From: Endozoicomonas sp. G2_1
GTDB lineage: Bacteria; Pseudomonadota; Gammaproteobacteria; Enterobacterales; Alteromonadaceae
Assembly (NCBI RefSeq): GCF_017744155.1
Contig: NZ_JAGHQT010000006.1
Location: 124,001-188,000, forward strand
Direction of reading: 5' to 3'
Length of the DNA stretch: 64,000 nt
Shown here: positions 7,621 to 18,348 of the stretch, one piece after another
Layout of the letters: each line of letters begins with the position of its first letter
Numbering within the stretch: the stretch's first letter is position 1
The notes under the pieces: model-generated
Told to the model about the DNA's origin: nothing
Seen by the model: the letters and a program-made list of their open reading frames with translations, nothing else
Databases searched by the model: none
Made by a program: the position numbers and the translations under genes

Positions 7621-8019
7621 TTATGTTGGTTCAAATGACAAACTCAGGGAATTAACACAATAGCGTTTACCCGTTGGTTTTGGCCCATCATCAAAAACAT
7701 GACCTAAATGGCTGTCGCAGTGAATACACTTAATTTCGGTGCGAATCATATGGTGGCTATGATCTGCAACATAGTTTATTTGACCATCAATCGCCTGAAA
7801 AAAACTTGGCCAGCCGCAGCCTGCGTTAAACTTAGTTTCTGAACTAAACAAGGCTTGTTCACAACAAGCACAATGATAAACGCCATCTTGCCAATGATCG
7901 TTATACTTGCCGGTAAAAGGTCGTTCAGTGGCTGCTAGTCGACAAACGCGATAAGCGTCTTTCGACAATTTATCCCTGTATACTTGGTCACGTTCGCTTT
8001 GTTCTATCTTATTGGTCAT
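7621..8019 (-). CDS. msrB: Peptide-methionine (R)-S-oxide reductase MsrB
   Basis: Reduces the R-form of methionine sulfoxide in oxidised proteins, in the cytoplasm. The 132-residue protein has both zinc CxxC pairs (Cys50/53 and Cys98/101), the GCGWPSF block and the catalytic Cys121 in [16 protein letters not shown] contributes the substrate-pocket histidines. The start ([11 protein letters not shown]) lies 42 bp after the gnd stop, so msrB may be the second gene of a gnd-msrB transcript, ending at the terminator at 7573. Confidence 0.96.
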   Translation of the reverse strand: MTNKIEQSERDQVYRDKLSKDAYRVCRLAATERPFTGKYNDHWQDGVYHCACCEQALFSSETKFNAGCGWPSFFQAIDGQINYVADHSHHMIRTEIKCIHCDSHLGHVFDDGPKPTGKRYCVNSLSLSFEPT

Positions 8020-8061
8020 ATCAGCACTCTTCTCACACTTGGTTTTGGCATCAAGCTTGAC

Positions 8062-9621
8062 TTAACTAGTAGTACCTATTTCTACGAGCTTTCTTTCATC
8101 TGTCGACCACTCAACATGATACTTTTTGCCGGTGTTTTGATCGGTTCGCTCAAAGGTGTGTGCTCCGAAGTAATCTCGCTGTCCCTGTAATAAGTTAGTG
8201 GGTAATACACCACAGCGCATCGAGTCATAGTAAGCTAACGCTGACGAAATCGCGCCAACAGGCACTCCCATCAATGTTGATTGAGCGACAGCTTTTCGCC
8301 AATTTAACTGATGTTGGTTAAGTTGACTAATAAAAAACTCATCTAACAGCAAGTTGTCTAATTCTGGGTCTCTGGTAAACGCATCGCTAATCGACTGAAG
8401 AAATGCCGCTCTAATAATACAACCTGCACGCCAGATTTTCGCGATACTGGAGAAGTTAAGTTGCCAATTGTACTCTTTGGCGGCCAAACTCATCAATTGA
8501 AAGCCTTGAGCGTAGGCACAGATTTTTGCACAGTAAATGGCGTCGTGTAACTGGTCGATAAAGGCTTGCTGACCTGCCTTGTCGATAGGCGCTAAATCAC
8601 TGCCATCGAGTAATGGCTCAGCTTTTACTCTCAATGATTTAAACGAGCTAATAGAACGTGCATATACCGCTTGCGCAATAGTCGGTGCTGGGCAGCCAAC
8701 CTCTAAACTACTAACCGCAGTCCAAAGACCAGTGCCCTTTTGTCCGGCTTTATCTAGGATCAAATCAACCAAAGGCGTGTCGTCATCAAGTGGTTTATGA
8801 CGCAACACTTCAACTGAAATTGACATCAAATAGCTGTCTAATGGCCCTTTATTCCAGTGTTCAATAATATCGGCAATTTCGTTAGCGCTAAGTCCCAGAC
8901 CTTGGCGCAGGACATGGTATGCTTCGCAGATAATCTGCATATCCGCATATTCGATGCCATTGTGTACCATTTTAACAAAGTGACCTGCCCCTGCTGGGCC
9001 GATATAATCAGCGCATGCAGAACCTTGTTCAACCGTCACTACTTGGCCAGGCGCTGTTCGTTCAATCGGCTTTCCTGTTTCGCGATCTACTTTAGCAGCT
9101 ATCGCTTGCCAAATAGGCTTAATTCGCGTCCAGGCGTACGCACTGCCACTTGGCATAAGTGCCGGACCAAATCTAGCACCCACTTCACCACCTGAAACAG
9201 CTGAAGAGAAAAAGATAAAATCACTTTTGTATGTTTGCTCTCTTTCGACGGTATCTCGCCACAGACTGTTACCAGTATCAATAACAATATCATCAGGTTG
9301 AATACCAGCGCCAATTAAACTCTGACAAACTTGATCCACTGGCGCACCAGCGGGCACAGAAAGCACAATAAGATGTGGTGCTTTTAAATGAGCGAGCAAT
9401 TCAGTGTAAGAAGAACACCCTATAATACGAGGCTCACCTTCACTGTACTCAAGGCGGTCTTGCTCTATTGCTTGATTGACTCGTTCCGTGCTCAAGTCAA
9501 AAACCGCTATTTTATAACCGTTATCGGCTAAATTAAGCGCAATGTTTTTGCCCATAACGCCCAAACCAATAAACCCGATATCACACAACACATCACTATT
9601 TGGCATGCCAATTTTGTCCAC
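8062..9621 (-). CDS. gnd: 6-phosphogluconate dehydrogenase, decarboxylating
   Basis: Converts 6-phosphogluconate to ribulose 5-phosphate with NADP reduction, in the oxidative pentose-phosphate branch. At 519 residues it is about 50 longer than E. coli Gnd. The nucleotide-binding GLGVMGKN, the VSGG substrate loop at 142-145, and catalytic Lys217 and Asn221 (GHFVKMVHNGIEY) are present. About 20 extra residues (roughly 180-201) lie between AAKVD and YIGP, and the GPALMPSGS loop deviates from the usual GPSLMPGG. ATG at 9606 (MPNSDV) is an alternative start. It is divergent from gap across 319 bp. Confidence 0.93.
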   Translation of the reverse strand: MDKIGMPNSDVLCDIGFIGLGVMGKNIALNLADNGYKIAVFDLSTERVNQAIEQDRLEYSEGEPRIIGCSSYTELLAHLKAPHLIVLSVPAGAPVDQVCQSLIGAGIQPDDIVIDTGNSLWRDTVEREQTYKSDFIFFSSAVSGGEVGARFGPALMPSGSAYAWTRIKPIWQAIAAKVDRETGKPIERTAPGQVVTVEQGSACADYIGPAGAGHFVKMVHNGIEYADMQIICEAYHVLRQGLGLSANEIADIIEHWNKGPLDSYLMSISVEVLRHKPLDDDTPLVDLILDKAGQKGTGLWTAVSSLEVGCPAPTIAQAVYARSISSFKSLRVKAEPLLDGSDLAPIDKAGQQAFIDQLHDAIYCAKICAYAQGFQLMSLAAKEYNWQLNFSSIAKIWRAGCIIRAAFLQSISDAFTRDPELDNLLLDEFFISQLNQHQLNWRKAVAQSTLMGVPVGAISSALAYYDSMRCGVLPTNLLQGQRDYFGAHTFERTDQNTGKKYHVEWSTDERKLVEIGTTS

Positions 9622-10966
<1,345 letters not shown>

Positions 10967-11004
10967 AGCTGAATAAACCAATATAAATTTTGGTAATTTT
11001 ACAA

Positions 11005-11031
11005 CAAACGGGCTTGATGCCCGTTTTTTTA
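11005..11031 (+). terminator. Rho-independent terminator after gap
   Basis: The stem AACGGGC/GCCCGTT has loop TTGAT and runs straight into T7. It is about 40 bp beyond the gap stop. Confidence 0.93.
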
Positions 11032-11160
11032 TTGCCCCATTAAGCTGTACTATTTACTTAAAAAAGAAGTACGCATTTTTGTTTAAAGAGCCTAGCAAAA
11101 GAAAATGTTGGTGCTATCCATATTAGGTAATTTATATCGATTGGTATGATTAACCACAAT

Positions 11161-11187
11161 AAAAAAGCCAGCATAGTGCTGGCTTTG
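11161..11187 (-). terminator. Rho-independent terminator of the zwf-pgl-edd-glk-eda operon
   Basis: The stem AAAGCCAGC/GCTGGCTTT has the 5-nt loop ACTAT on the minus strand and is followed there by TTTTTTATT. It lies 27 bp beyond the eda stop. Confidence 0.92.
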
Positions 11188-11213
11188 ATGACTCAGTTAA
11201 AATGATATAACAA

Positions 11214-11858
11214 TTAAGCCCTGACGTGGGCAAGTGCTGATTGCGCTAGTTTAGTAATTTCTTGCCAGTTTTGCTCTTTGACAATTTTATCAGTCACTAA
11301 CCAAGAACCGCCACAACAAGCAACATTGTTCAAGGCAAGGTAATCATTAACATTGTTAAGATTGATACCACCAGTCGGACAAAATTTTATGTCGGGAAAT
11401 GGACCACCTATCGATTGAATCGCTTTTACACCACCTGATGCTTCTGCTGGGAAGAACTTCAAATGGTCATAGCCATAATCAATCGCATCCATAAGCTCTG
11501 AAATTGAAGAAATCCCCGGAATCAACGCAATATCACTGTCGTTGCCCGCTTTTAGTAAATCTTTAGTCAGTCCAGGACTAATTGCGAACGTTGCACCAGC
11601 ATCATAAGATCTTTGTAACATTTCGCGGTTAGTGACGGTGCCTGAGCCAACAATAGCTTCCGGTATGTGCTTCGCAATGGTGCTAATCGCTTCAAGCGCG
11701 ACTGGCGTGCGCAACGTCACTTCTAATACCTTAACGCCTGCTTCGACCAATGATTCAGCAATTGGTAGTGCGTGCTCCAATTCGTTTATCACTAGTACAG
11801 GCACGATTGGCCCGGTGTTAAAAAGTTGCTCTGGAGATATTTGCCAATTTTTATTCAC
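11214..11858 (-). CDS. eda: 2-keto-3-deoxy-6-phosphogluconate aldolase
   Basis: Cleaves KDPG to pyruvate and glyceraldehyde 3-phosphate, the last step of the Entner-Doudoroff pathway. The 214-residue protein carries the Schiff-base Lys133 (HLKFFPAE), the same number as in E. coli, and the general base Glu46 (LEVTLRTP). GSGTVTN and CPTGGI form the phosphate-binding part. It is the last gene of the operon and overlaps the glk stop by 8 bp, which points to coupled translation. Confidence 0.96.
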   Translation of the reverse strand: MNKNWQISPEQLFNTGPIVPVLVINELEHALPIAESLVEAGVKVLEVTLRTPVALEAISTIAKHIPEAIVGSGTVTNREMLQRSYDAGATFAISPGLTKDLLKAGNDSDIALIPGISSISELMDAIDYGYDHLKFFPAEASGGVKAIQSIGGPFPDIKFCPTGGINLNNVNDYLALNNVACCGGSWLVTDKIVKEQNWQEITKLAQSALAHVRA

Positions 11859-12858
11859 TTTCGTTACTCCCTAGTGATGTTTCGGTCGCATTGTGTTGAC
11901 TGAGGTAAGCTGAGGCGCCAATGAGGCCAGGATGTGACTCAGTAATCACGAATGTTGCAATATTTTCATTTAAACTTGTCATGCGGCCTTTTTGTTCAAA
12001 CCTTGCTCTAAAGTCGCTTTCGGCTAAAAATGCGACAAACCTAGGTACAATACCGCCGGCGATATAGACACCACCACTGCTGCCTAGTGTTAACGCCAAG
12101 TTGCCAGCGAAACTGCCAAGTACGCGACAAAATTGCGCAAGAGTTTCAACACATAGCGGGCATACATCGGCTAACGCCAATTCTGAAATTTCATGCGCAG
12201 AACGGGCGGGTAATTGTGCGTTTTTAATGTGGTTAAGCGCTTGATAAATTTGCTCCAGTCCCAAACCAGACAAGAGCTGTTCGTATGAGACATGATCGTA
12301 TTTAGTCAATAAATACTGGAGTATTTCAATTTCCTGACTATCGATTGGTGCAAAATCGGTATGACCGCCCTCACCGTCAATGTCAGACCAACCATTTTCA
12401 TGTGGAATCAAGCCGGCGACACCTAATCCCGTGCCGGGGCCACAAATGGCAATAGGTTGATTCTCAAAAGCTTCGCCCTGACCAATTTTTACTTTGTGTT
12501 GTGCGGTTAACTTTGGCATTGCAAACGCTATTGCTGTGTAGTCATTAATGACGATGAGCTTGTTCAACTTGAGTTCATTAGCTAACGCTTGCTTAGAAAA
12601 TTGCCAAGGCAAATTAGTCATTGAAATCAAATCGTCGCCAACAGGACACGCTATTGCGAGACAAGCATTGATTTTGGCGCCATTAAGCGCTTGTTGATCA
12701 ATATAGTGCTGTAAAACATCAGCAAGGGTGTCAAATTTTGCACAAGCGAAAACAGAGACATTGTCAATTTCACCGTGTTGATCTACTAAACCAATGCGAA
12801 TATTGGTGCCGCCGATATCGGCAACTAAATTTTTAATGATGGCGTGATCATTAAGCAT
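11851..12858 (-). CDS. glk: Glucokinase
   Basis: Phosphorylates free glucose to glucose 6-phosphate with ATP, feeding zwf. The 335-residue protein is of the bacterial Glk family (E. coli 321): LVADIGGTNIRIGLVD is the phosphate 1 motif, GPGTGLGVAGLI and EGGHTDFAP are the glucose-site signatures, and SGGVYIAGGIVPR is the adenosine motif. It sits inside the Entner-Doudoroff operon, 4 bp after edd and overlapping eda. The cell therefore probably channels non-PTS glucose into this pathway. Confidence 0.95.
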   Translation of the reverse strand: MLNDHAIIKNLVADIGGTNIRIGLVDQHGEIDNVSVFACAKFDTLADVLQHYIDQQALNGAKINACLAIACPVGDDLISMTNLPWQFSKQALANELKLNKLIVINDYTAIAFAMPKLTAQHKVKIGQGEAFENQPIAICGPGTGLGVAGLIPHENGWSDIDGEGGHTDFAPIDSQEIEILQYLLTKYDHVSYEQLLSGLGLEQIYQALNHIKNAQLPARSAHEISELALADVCPLCVETLAQFCRVLGSFAGNLALTLGSSGGVYIAGGIVPRFVAFLAESDFRARFEQKGRMTSLNENIATFVITESHPGLIGASAYLSQHNATETSLGSNESE

Positions 12859-12862
12859 TTAC

Positions 12863-14689
12863 TTAGCCCTCAGCCTTAACATCAAACAATGAGCACGCAC
12901 CTGTGTCGGCAGTACTTAGGTTGTTGCGCATAAAGCCAAACAACTCTCGCCCCATGCCTTCATGATGACCATTGACTTGGAACTGAGCGAGTTCTCGGTT
13001 GGCCAGCTCTTGTTCATCAACCATTAAGGTTAACATGCCGTTGTCAGCATCGACCTCAATCATGTCACCATCTCTGACTTTGGCAATTAAGCCACCGTCA
13101 ACTGCTTCAGGGCATAAGTGAATGGCTGCAGGCACTTTACCCGAGGCGCCAGACATACGACCATCAGTGACGAGTGCTACTTTAAAGCCTTTGTCTTGGA
13201 GCACACCAAGTGGCGGCGTTAATTTGTGTAGCTCTGGCATACCGCGTGCTTTAGGGCCTTGAAAACGCACAACTGCGACAAAGTCTTTTTCTAATTCACC
13301 CGCCTTAAATGCTGCTTCTAAATCGTGCTGATCTTCAAAGACAACTGCAGGCGCAGTAATATTGCTAGCACCATCGCGCAGCGACGAAGTTTTTAATACT
13401 GAAGTGCCTAAATTACCTTTAAGTACTTTTAATCCACCATCTGGTTTAAACGGGTTGGCAACACTGGCGATAACTTCATCGTCACCTGACTCAGTTGCAC
13501 CATCAATCCATTTGAGTTCACCATTTTCAAGCACTGGTTGTTGGGTATAACGACTCAAACCTCGGCCACAAATGGTTTCGACATCTTCGTGTAGTAAACC
13601 GGCAGCTAACAATTCTCTGAACATTAGTGCCATACCACCAGCTTGATGGAAATGGTTAACATCAGCATGGCCATTTGGATAAATGCGAGCGATAAGCGGT
13701 ACTGCGCCAGAAATATCGTTGAAGTCTTGGAAATCAATAATAATGCCTGCTGCTCTTGCAAAGGCAATAATATGCATAGTTAAGTTAGTTGAACCACCTG
13801 TTGCAACAAGGGCAACAATCGCATTAACAATAGAACGTTCATCGATCATGCGACCAACAGGCATGTAGTTGCCAGACTGCTGGGTTAAACGAGTAACTTG
13901 ACGAGCAGCAGCGCGAGTTAACTCTTCTCGCAATTGACCGTTTGGCGGTACAAACGAAGCACCTGGTAGATGTAAGCCCATCACCTCGACCACTAACTGA
14001 TTAGAGTTTGCCGTACCAAAGAAAGTACAAGTACCTGGTGAGTGATAAGAGGCAGATTCAGCAGCTAGTAATTCTTCTTTACCTACTTCGCCCTTGGCAA
14101 ATTGCTGACGAACACGCGCTTTTTCTTTGTTGGGAATACCAGACGGCATTGGCCCTGCTGGAACAAACACAGTTGGTAAGTGGCCAAAAGTCATGGTTGC
14201 AATTAATAAGCCCGGGACAATCTTGTCACAAATGCCAAGCATTAGCGCGCCATCGAACATATTATGAGATAGTGCAACAGCGGTAGACATTGCAATAACA
14301 TCTCGGCTCATCAGGCTTAAGTCCATGCCTGGTTGGCCTTGTGTAACGCCGTCACACATTGCAGGAACACCACCTGCAAATTGGGCTACACCACCTGTTT
14401 TGCGAACTTCATCTTTAATAATAGGTGGATAAGTTTCATAAGGCTGATGCGCTGACAACATATCGTTATACGCTGATACAATTGCTATATCAGAGTGATT
14501 AAGTTGTTTTAATACGCTTTTGTCAGATTTACCACAAGCAGCGAAGCCATGAGCTAAATTGCCGCAAGACAAATTTGCGCGGTGCACAGTTTCTGACTTT
14601 TCGCATTCAATTTTCGCCAAATATGCTTCGCGAGTTGGTCTACTGCGCTCGATAATTCGGTCGGTAATTGCCTGAATTGTTTTGTTCAT
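12863..14689 (-). CDS. edd: 6-phosphogluconate dehydratase
   Basis: Dehydrates 6-phosphogluconate to KDPG, the signature step of the Entner-Doudoroff pathway. The 608 residues match the IlvD/Edd family with an iron-sulfur cluster. The expected cysteines are seen in [23 protein letters not shown] and [15 protein letters not shown]. The C-terminal [17 protein letters not shown] is the family signature. It is the third gene of the operon, 49 bp after pgl and 4 bp before glk. Confidence 0.97.
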   Translation of the reverse strand: MNKTIQAITDRIIERSRPTREAYLAKIECEKSETVHRANLSCGNLAHGFAACGKSDKSVLKQLNHSDIAIVSAYNDMLSAHQPYETYPPIIKDEVRKTGGVAQFAGGVPAMCDGVTQGQPGMDLSLMSRDVIAMSTAVALSHNMFDGALMLGICDKIVPGLLIATMTFGHLPTVFVPAGPMPSGIPNKEKARVRQQFAKGEVGKEELLAAESASYHSPGTCTFFGTANSNQLVVEVMGLHLPGASFVPPNGQLREELTRAAARQVTRLTQQSGNYMPVGRMIDERSIVNAIVALVATGGSTNLTMHIIAFARAAGIIIDFQDFNDISGAVPLIARIYPNGHADVNHFHQAGGMALMFRELLAAGLLHEDVETICGRGLSRYTQQPVLENGELKWIDGATESGDDEVIASVANPFKPDGGLKVLKGNLGTSVLKTSSLRDGASNITAPAVVFEDQHDLEAAFKAGELEKDFVAVVRFQGPKARGMPELHKLTPPLGVLQDKGFKVALVTDGRMSGASGKVPAAIHLCPEAVDGGLIAKVRDGDMIEVDADNGMLTLMVDEQELANRELAQFQVNGHHEGMGRELFGFMRNNLSTADTGACSLFDVKAEG

Positions 14690-14738
14690 CGCTCTTTCTC
14701 TTAAACTATTCTGTAATCAAGATGTCGTCTTTGCGACA

Positions 14739-15428
14739 TTACTGCGCCCAATAAATATCAAGCTCATTTGATGGATGATGTAAAAAGGCGCTTATTGGCA
14801 TTTTTTTGTTATCACGGTTAGCAATTGCTTGTTCTAGTACAGTCTTTTTACTGTCTCCACAAATGTGCAACACGGTTTTACCCGCTTGCTGAAGCGCATC
14901 AAAACTAAACGAAATACGTTGATGTGGCGCTGTAGTCGGCTCAACTTTTAACACTGCAGCCGTAGTCGACAGCCCTTGCTCTATCTCTGTACTGCACGGG
15001 AATAAAGATGCAGTGTGGCCATCTTCACCCATCCCTAAAATAAGGACATCAAATGGCAATAATGACTCTACCGCTTCTCTGTGAATTGACTCGAGTGTTT
15101 GTTCCGTTAATTCGCCATCACGCTTTAATTGAAAAAACTGCGCTGCTTGAGCATTGTTTTGTAACAACGCTTCATGTACTAGTCTGGTGTTACTTGCCTG
15201 GTCGGCAAACTCAACCCAACGTTCATCTGCCAGTGTCACGGTAATTTTATGCCAAGCTAAGTCATAATTAGACAAGGCTTGAAAAAAGCCTTTTGGCGTA
15301 GAGCCACCTGAGACAGCGATACTAGCTCGGCCTTTCTCGCTAATTGCTTTGCTTAATGTTTCTGCCACTTCTGCGGCCAAGCGCTGATCGATTTCAGTGC
15401 GACTATCAAATTCATTTAATTGGTACAT
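14739..15428 (-). CDS. pgl: 6-phosphogluconolactonase (DevB type)
   Basis: Hydrolyses 6-phosphogluconolactone from Zwf to 6-phosphogluconate. The 229-residue protein has the SGGSTPKGFF phosphate loop, TLADERWV, and the catalytic signature GMGEDGHTASLFP. It lies 11 bp after zwf, so co-transcription is certain in practice. Confidence 0.95.
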   Translation of the reverse strand: MYQLNEFDSRTEIDQRLAAEVAETLSKAISEKGRASIAVSGGSTPKGFFQALSNYDLAWHKITVTLADERWVEFADQASNTRLVHEALLQNNAQAAQFFQLKRDGELTEQTLESIHREAVESLLPFDVLILGMGEDGHTASLFPCSTEIEQGLSTTAAVLKVEPTTAPHQRISFSFDALQQAGKTVLHICGDSKKTVLEQAIANRDNKKMPISAFLHHPSNELDIYWAQ

Positions 15429-15439
15429 CTTATTGCCTT

Positions 15440-16909
15440 TTACTCAACCCACTGGCGATCATCACGCGCGATTAGTGAAATAGATGAAACAGGTCCCCAA
15501 GAGCCAGCAGCGTATGGCTTAGGCTTTTCGTTAGTACCTTGCCAAGCATTAATAATGCTATCAGCCCACACCCATGCCGCTTCTACTTCATCACGGCGTA
15601 CAAACCACGATTGATTGCCATTGATAACTTCAAGCATCAGTCGCTCATAAGCGTCAACTACTCGTTCATTTCCGTAGGTTTCAGAAAAGCTCAAGTCAAG
15701 CTTGTTTTCGTGAATATTGATTTGTGAGGCGATACCTGGGATTTTGTTCATTACCTGTAATTCAACGCCTTCGTCTGGCTGCAAACGAATCGTTAATTTG
15801 TTACTCGGTAAATCGACATAGCTGTCTTTAAAAATATTGTGAGGTTGTTGTTTAAAGTGAATAACAATCTCACTGTGCTTACACGGCATACGTTTACCTG
15901 TGCGCAAGTAAAACGGCACGCCAGTCCAGCGCCAGTTGTCTATTTCTGCCTTAATTGCAACAAAGGTTTCAGTATTACTGTGTTTGTTGGCATCGTCTTC
16001 TTGTAAGTAGCCCGGCACGGCTGCACCAGCTAAAAAACCTTCGGTATATTGGCCGCGTACCGTTTTTTCATTGACGTTGTGACGTGTAATTGGTCGCAGT
16101 GCTTTCAGTACTTTAAGCTTTTCATCTCGAATACAATCAGCGTCAAAAGCCGCAGGTGGTTCCATTGCAAGCAATGACAAAATTTGCAATAAGTGGTTTT
16201 GTACCATATCGCGCATTTGTCCGGCTTCGTCATAAAAGCCCCAGCGTCCTTCAATACCAACACTTTCAGCTACGGTAATTTGGACGTGATCAATACAGTT
16301 GCGATCCCAGTTGTTGGTAAATAATAAGTTAGCAAATCTAAGTACTAATAGGTTAAGTACCGTTTCCTTACCTAAATAGTGGTCAATGCGGTAAATTTGA
16401 TTTTCAGCAAAATAACGAGAGACTTGATCGTTAATCACTTTAGAAGAAGCTAAACAGTGACCAATTGGCTTTTCCATAACAACGCGATCTGCCGCGGTAA
16501 TCAGCTTAGCGTTGTCTAAGCCCTGACAAATGTCACCGTAAATAGCTGGTGGTGTCGAGAAATAATAAACGCGTGTTTCGTTACCGCCGTTGAGCGTATT
16601 GGCTAAATTGTCGTAACTTTTGATCTCTTTAAAATCGAGCGATTGATACACCACACGTGATAAAAATCGTTCAACAACAGCAGGCTCAAGCTCGTGCTTA
16701 ACAAACTTAGCCAAGTTTTCAGATATCGCTTGTTTGCACTCTTCTAGTGAAAAATCTTGACGGGCAACGCCGACAATACGCGTGTTTTCATGCAATAAGC
16801 CAGCTAGGTCAAGATGATATAACGCAGGAAATAGCTTACGTCGCGCTAAGTCGCCCAAGGCGCCAAACAAAACAATATCACTAGCAGATTCAGGTGTAAC
16901 TGTTTTCAT
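15440..16909 (-). CDS. zwf: Glucose-6-phosphate 1-dehydrogenase
   Basis: Oxidises glucose 6-phosphate with NADP, the entry to both the Entner-Doudoroff and pentose-phosphate routes. The 489 residues match E. coli Zwf (491). The N-terminal VLFGALGDLARRKLFPALY binds NADP, and RIDHYLGKE holds the catalytic and substrate-binding residues. It is the first gene of zwf-pgl-edd-glk-eda and is divergent from hexR across 426 bp with three HexR-like sites, which strongly implies HexR control. Confidence 0.97.
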   Translation of the reverse strand: MKTVTPESASDIVLFGALGDLARRKLFPALYHLDLAGLLHENTRIVGVARQDFSLEECKQAISENLAKFVKHELEPAVVERFLSRVVYQSLDFKEIKSYDNLANTLNGGNETRVYYFSTPPAIYGDICQGLDNAKLITAADRVVMEKPIGHCLASSKVINDQVSRYFAENQIYRIDHYLGKETVLNLLVLRFANLLFTNNWDRNCIDHVQITVAESVGIEGRWGFYDEAGQMRDMVQNHLLQILSLLAMEPPAAFDADCIRDEKLKVLKALRPITRHNVNEKTVRGQYTEGFLAGAAVPGYLQEDDANKHSNTETFVAIKAEIDNWRWTGVPFYLRTGKRMPCKHSEIVIHFKQQPHNIFKDSYVDLPSNKLTIRLQPDEGVELQVMNKIPGIASQINIHENKLDLSFSETYGNERVVDAYERLMLEVINGNQSWFVRRDEVEAAWVWADSIINAWQGTNEKPKPYAAGSWGPVSSISLIARDDRQWVE

Positions 16910-17064
16910 TAGTCATTCTCAATGTATCGGTACTAAGATTAACAATCTTCGATATTTAATTTTTTACTATGTGATGCGAGCCAAACTATGATGTTACTTA
17001 GGTACAGCAATCACCATATAACTGCTTACCCTCTTGATACACTGCTGTATCAGCCCTATCACAC

Positions 17065-17079
17065 TGTAAATAAACTACA
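17065..17079. promoter_or_regulatory. HexR-like operator 1 (zwf side)
   Basis: TGTAAATAAACTACA differs from the idealised HexR palindrome TGTAATTAAATTACA at two positions. It is the site nearest the zwf start, about 155 bp upstream. Confidence 0.6.
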
Positions 17080-17126
17080 GGTTGGCGATAATTTATCGTC
17101 AATTCGCACCGCAGTAAAGCTGTTTT

Positions 17127-17141
17127 TGTAATTTTATTACA
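17127..17141. promoter_or_regulatory. HexR operator 2 (perfect palindrome)
   Basis: TGTAATTTTATTACA has two perfect 6-bp half-sites, TGTAAT and ATTACA, extended by T and A on either side. It is the best HexR site in the window. Confidence 0.8.
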
Positions 17142-17260
17142 AATCATTCGTTTGTGCTAGTTTGATCAACAAAAACAACCTGCCCTAACAAAAAATAAAC
17201 GGCGTATCGCGATTAAAGATTTGCTTATTTGCCTAAAGATGTTTTATATTAGCGCCAAAT

Positions 17261-17275
17261 TGTAATAAAATTCCA
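17261..17275. promoter_or_regulatory. HexR-like operator 3 (hexR side)
   Basis: TGTAATAAAATTCCA has an intact left half-site and a right half with one mismatch (ATTCCA for ATTACA). It lies 60 bp before the hexR ATG, suggesting autoregulation. Confidence 0.6.
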
Positions 17276-17335
17276 TTTTAAGCTATTTCAGCTAGAAAAT
17301 TTATTACACCAATAGTTAGTCAGGACCAATATACG

Positions 17336-18184
17336 ATGAATATTTTGGAAAAAATTGCCAACGAATTAGATACTTTTAGTAAATCTGAGCGCAAAGTCGC
17401 TGAAGTAATTTTGGCATCGCCTGGCACTATTATTCACGCAAGTATTGCCGCGTTAGCAAAACAAGCAAATATAAGTGAACCAACAGTAAACCGCTTCTGT
17501 CGCCGATTAGACACTAAAGGTTACCCAGACTTTAAACTTCACTTAGCACAAAGCCTAGCCAACGGTACACCTTACGTTAATCGTCACGTTGATGAAAATG
17601 ACAGCGCCCAAGAATATACAGCGAAGATTTTTGAATCGACAATGGCGAATCTTGAACTTGCCCGTAAAAGTTTAGACCCACAATTGATCAACCGTTCAGT
17701 TGATATCCTCACCCAAGCTAATCAAATCTCTTTCTTTGGCCTTGGTGCTTCAGCTATTGTCGCTCACGATGCTCAAAACAAGTTTTTCCGTTTTAACGTG
17801 CCGGTTGTTTATTTCGACGATATTTTGATGCAGCGCATGAGTGCGATAAACAGTAAACAAGGCGATGTAGTTGTTGTTATCTCTCATACTGGCCGAACAA
17901 AGTCACTGGTTGATGTGGCCAGTCTTGCAAAAGAAAACGACGCTATTGTTATTGGTATTACTACGGAAGGCACGCCACTGGCAAAAGAGTGTAATATTGT
18001 ACTATCGCTCGACGTTGCCGAAGACACCGACCTTTATATGCCAATGGCTTCTCGTATTGCGCAATTAACGCTAATTGATATTCTTGCCACCGGCTTCACA
18101 CTGCGCCGTGGCACCAAGTTTAGAGATAACCTCAAAAAGGTCAAAGACAGCTTGCGTAGCTCTCGTTTTGAACGCAAAGAATAA
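17336..18184 (+). CDS. hexR: HexR, RpiR-family transcriptional regulator
   Basis: HexR represses or activates central-carbon genes and is released from DNA by KDPG in the characterised gammaproteobacterial systems. The 282-residue protein has an N-terminal RpiR helix-turn-helix (about 1-77, with ALAKQANISEPTVNRFCRRL) and a C-terminal SIS sugar-phosphate domain (about 120-260, with FFGLGASAIVAHDAQNKFFR and VVVISHTGRTKSLVDVA). It is divergent from zwf and upstream of pyk, the typical Shewanella/Vibrio arrangement. HexR-like sites before zwf, hexR, gap and pyk identify its probable local targets. Confidence 0.94.
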   Translation: MNILEKIANELDTFSKSERKVAEVILASPGTIIHASIAALAKQANISEPTVNRFCRRLDTKGYPDFKLHLAQSLANGTPYVNRHVDENDSAQEYTAKIFESTMANLELARKSLDPQLINRSVDILTQANQISFFGLGASAIVAHDAQNKFFRFNVPVVYFDDILMQRMSAINSKQGDVVVVISHTGRTKSLVDVASLAKENDAIVIGITTEGTPLAKECNIVLSLDVAEDTDLYMPMASRIAQLTLIDILATGFTLRRGTKFRDNLKKVKDSLRSSRFERKE

Positions 18185-18274
18185 TCCCACGATTTACGAC
18201 GTGCAAAACGTCGACAAAGACAAATTAAAATACAACTGACACCGATAAATAAGGTCAATGTCATTTAAACTTCA

Positions 18275-18289
18275 TGAAAGTTTATTACA
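18275..18289. promoter_or_regulatory. HexR-like operator upstream of pyk
   Basis: TGAAAGTTTATTACA has a perfect right half-site ATTACA and a degenerate left half. It lies 59 bp before the pyk ATG. It is weaker than the zwf-hexR sites but is placed where regulation is expected. Confidence 0.45.
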
Positions 18290-18348
18290 TTGACCGCAAA
18301 ATTTATTATTCATTTGACGCTAATTTTTACAATAAGGTAATCGTTAAC

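Larger units (their letters stand above)
16910..17335. other. Control region between divergent zwf and hexR
   Basis: The 426-bp region has no convincing gene. It contains three HexR-like 15-bp sites (17065, 17127, 17261) and a separate perfect palindrome CGATAATTTATCG at 17086-17098 between the first two. It is the densest regulatory stretch in the window. Confidence 0.65.

Noticed and set aside
7984-8190. 68-residue hydrophobic plus-strand frame across the msrB-gnd junction
   Set aside because: It overlaps the start of msrB and the end of gnd on the opposite strand and has no ribosome site, so hydrophobic residues arise from antisense of coding DNA.
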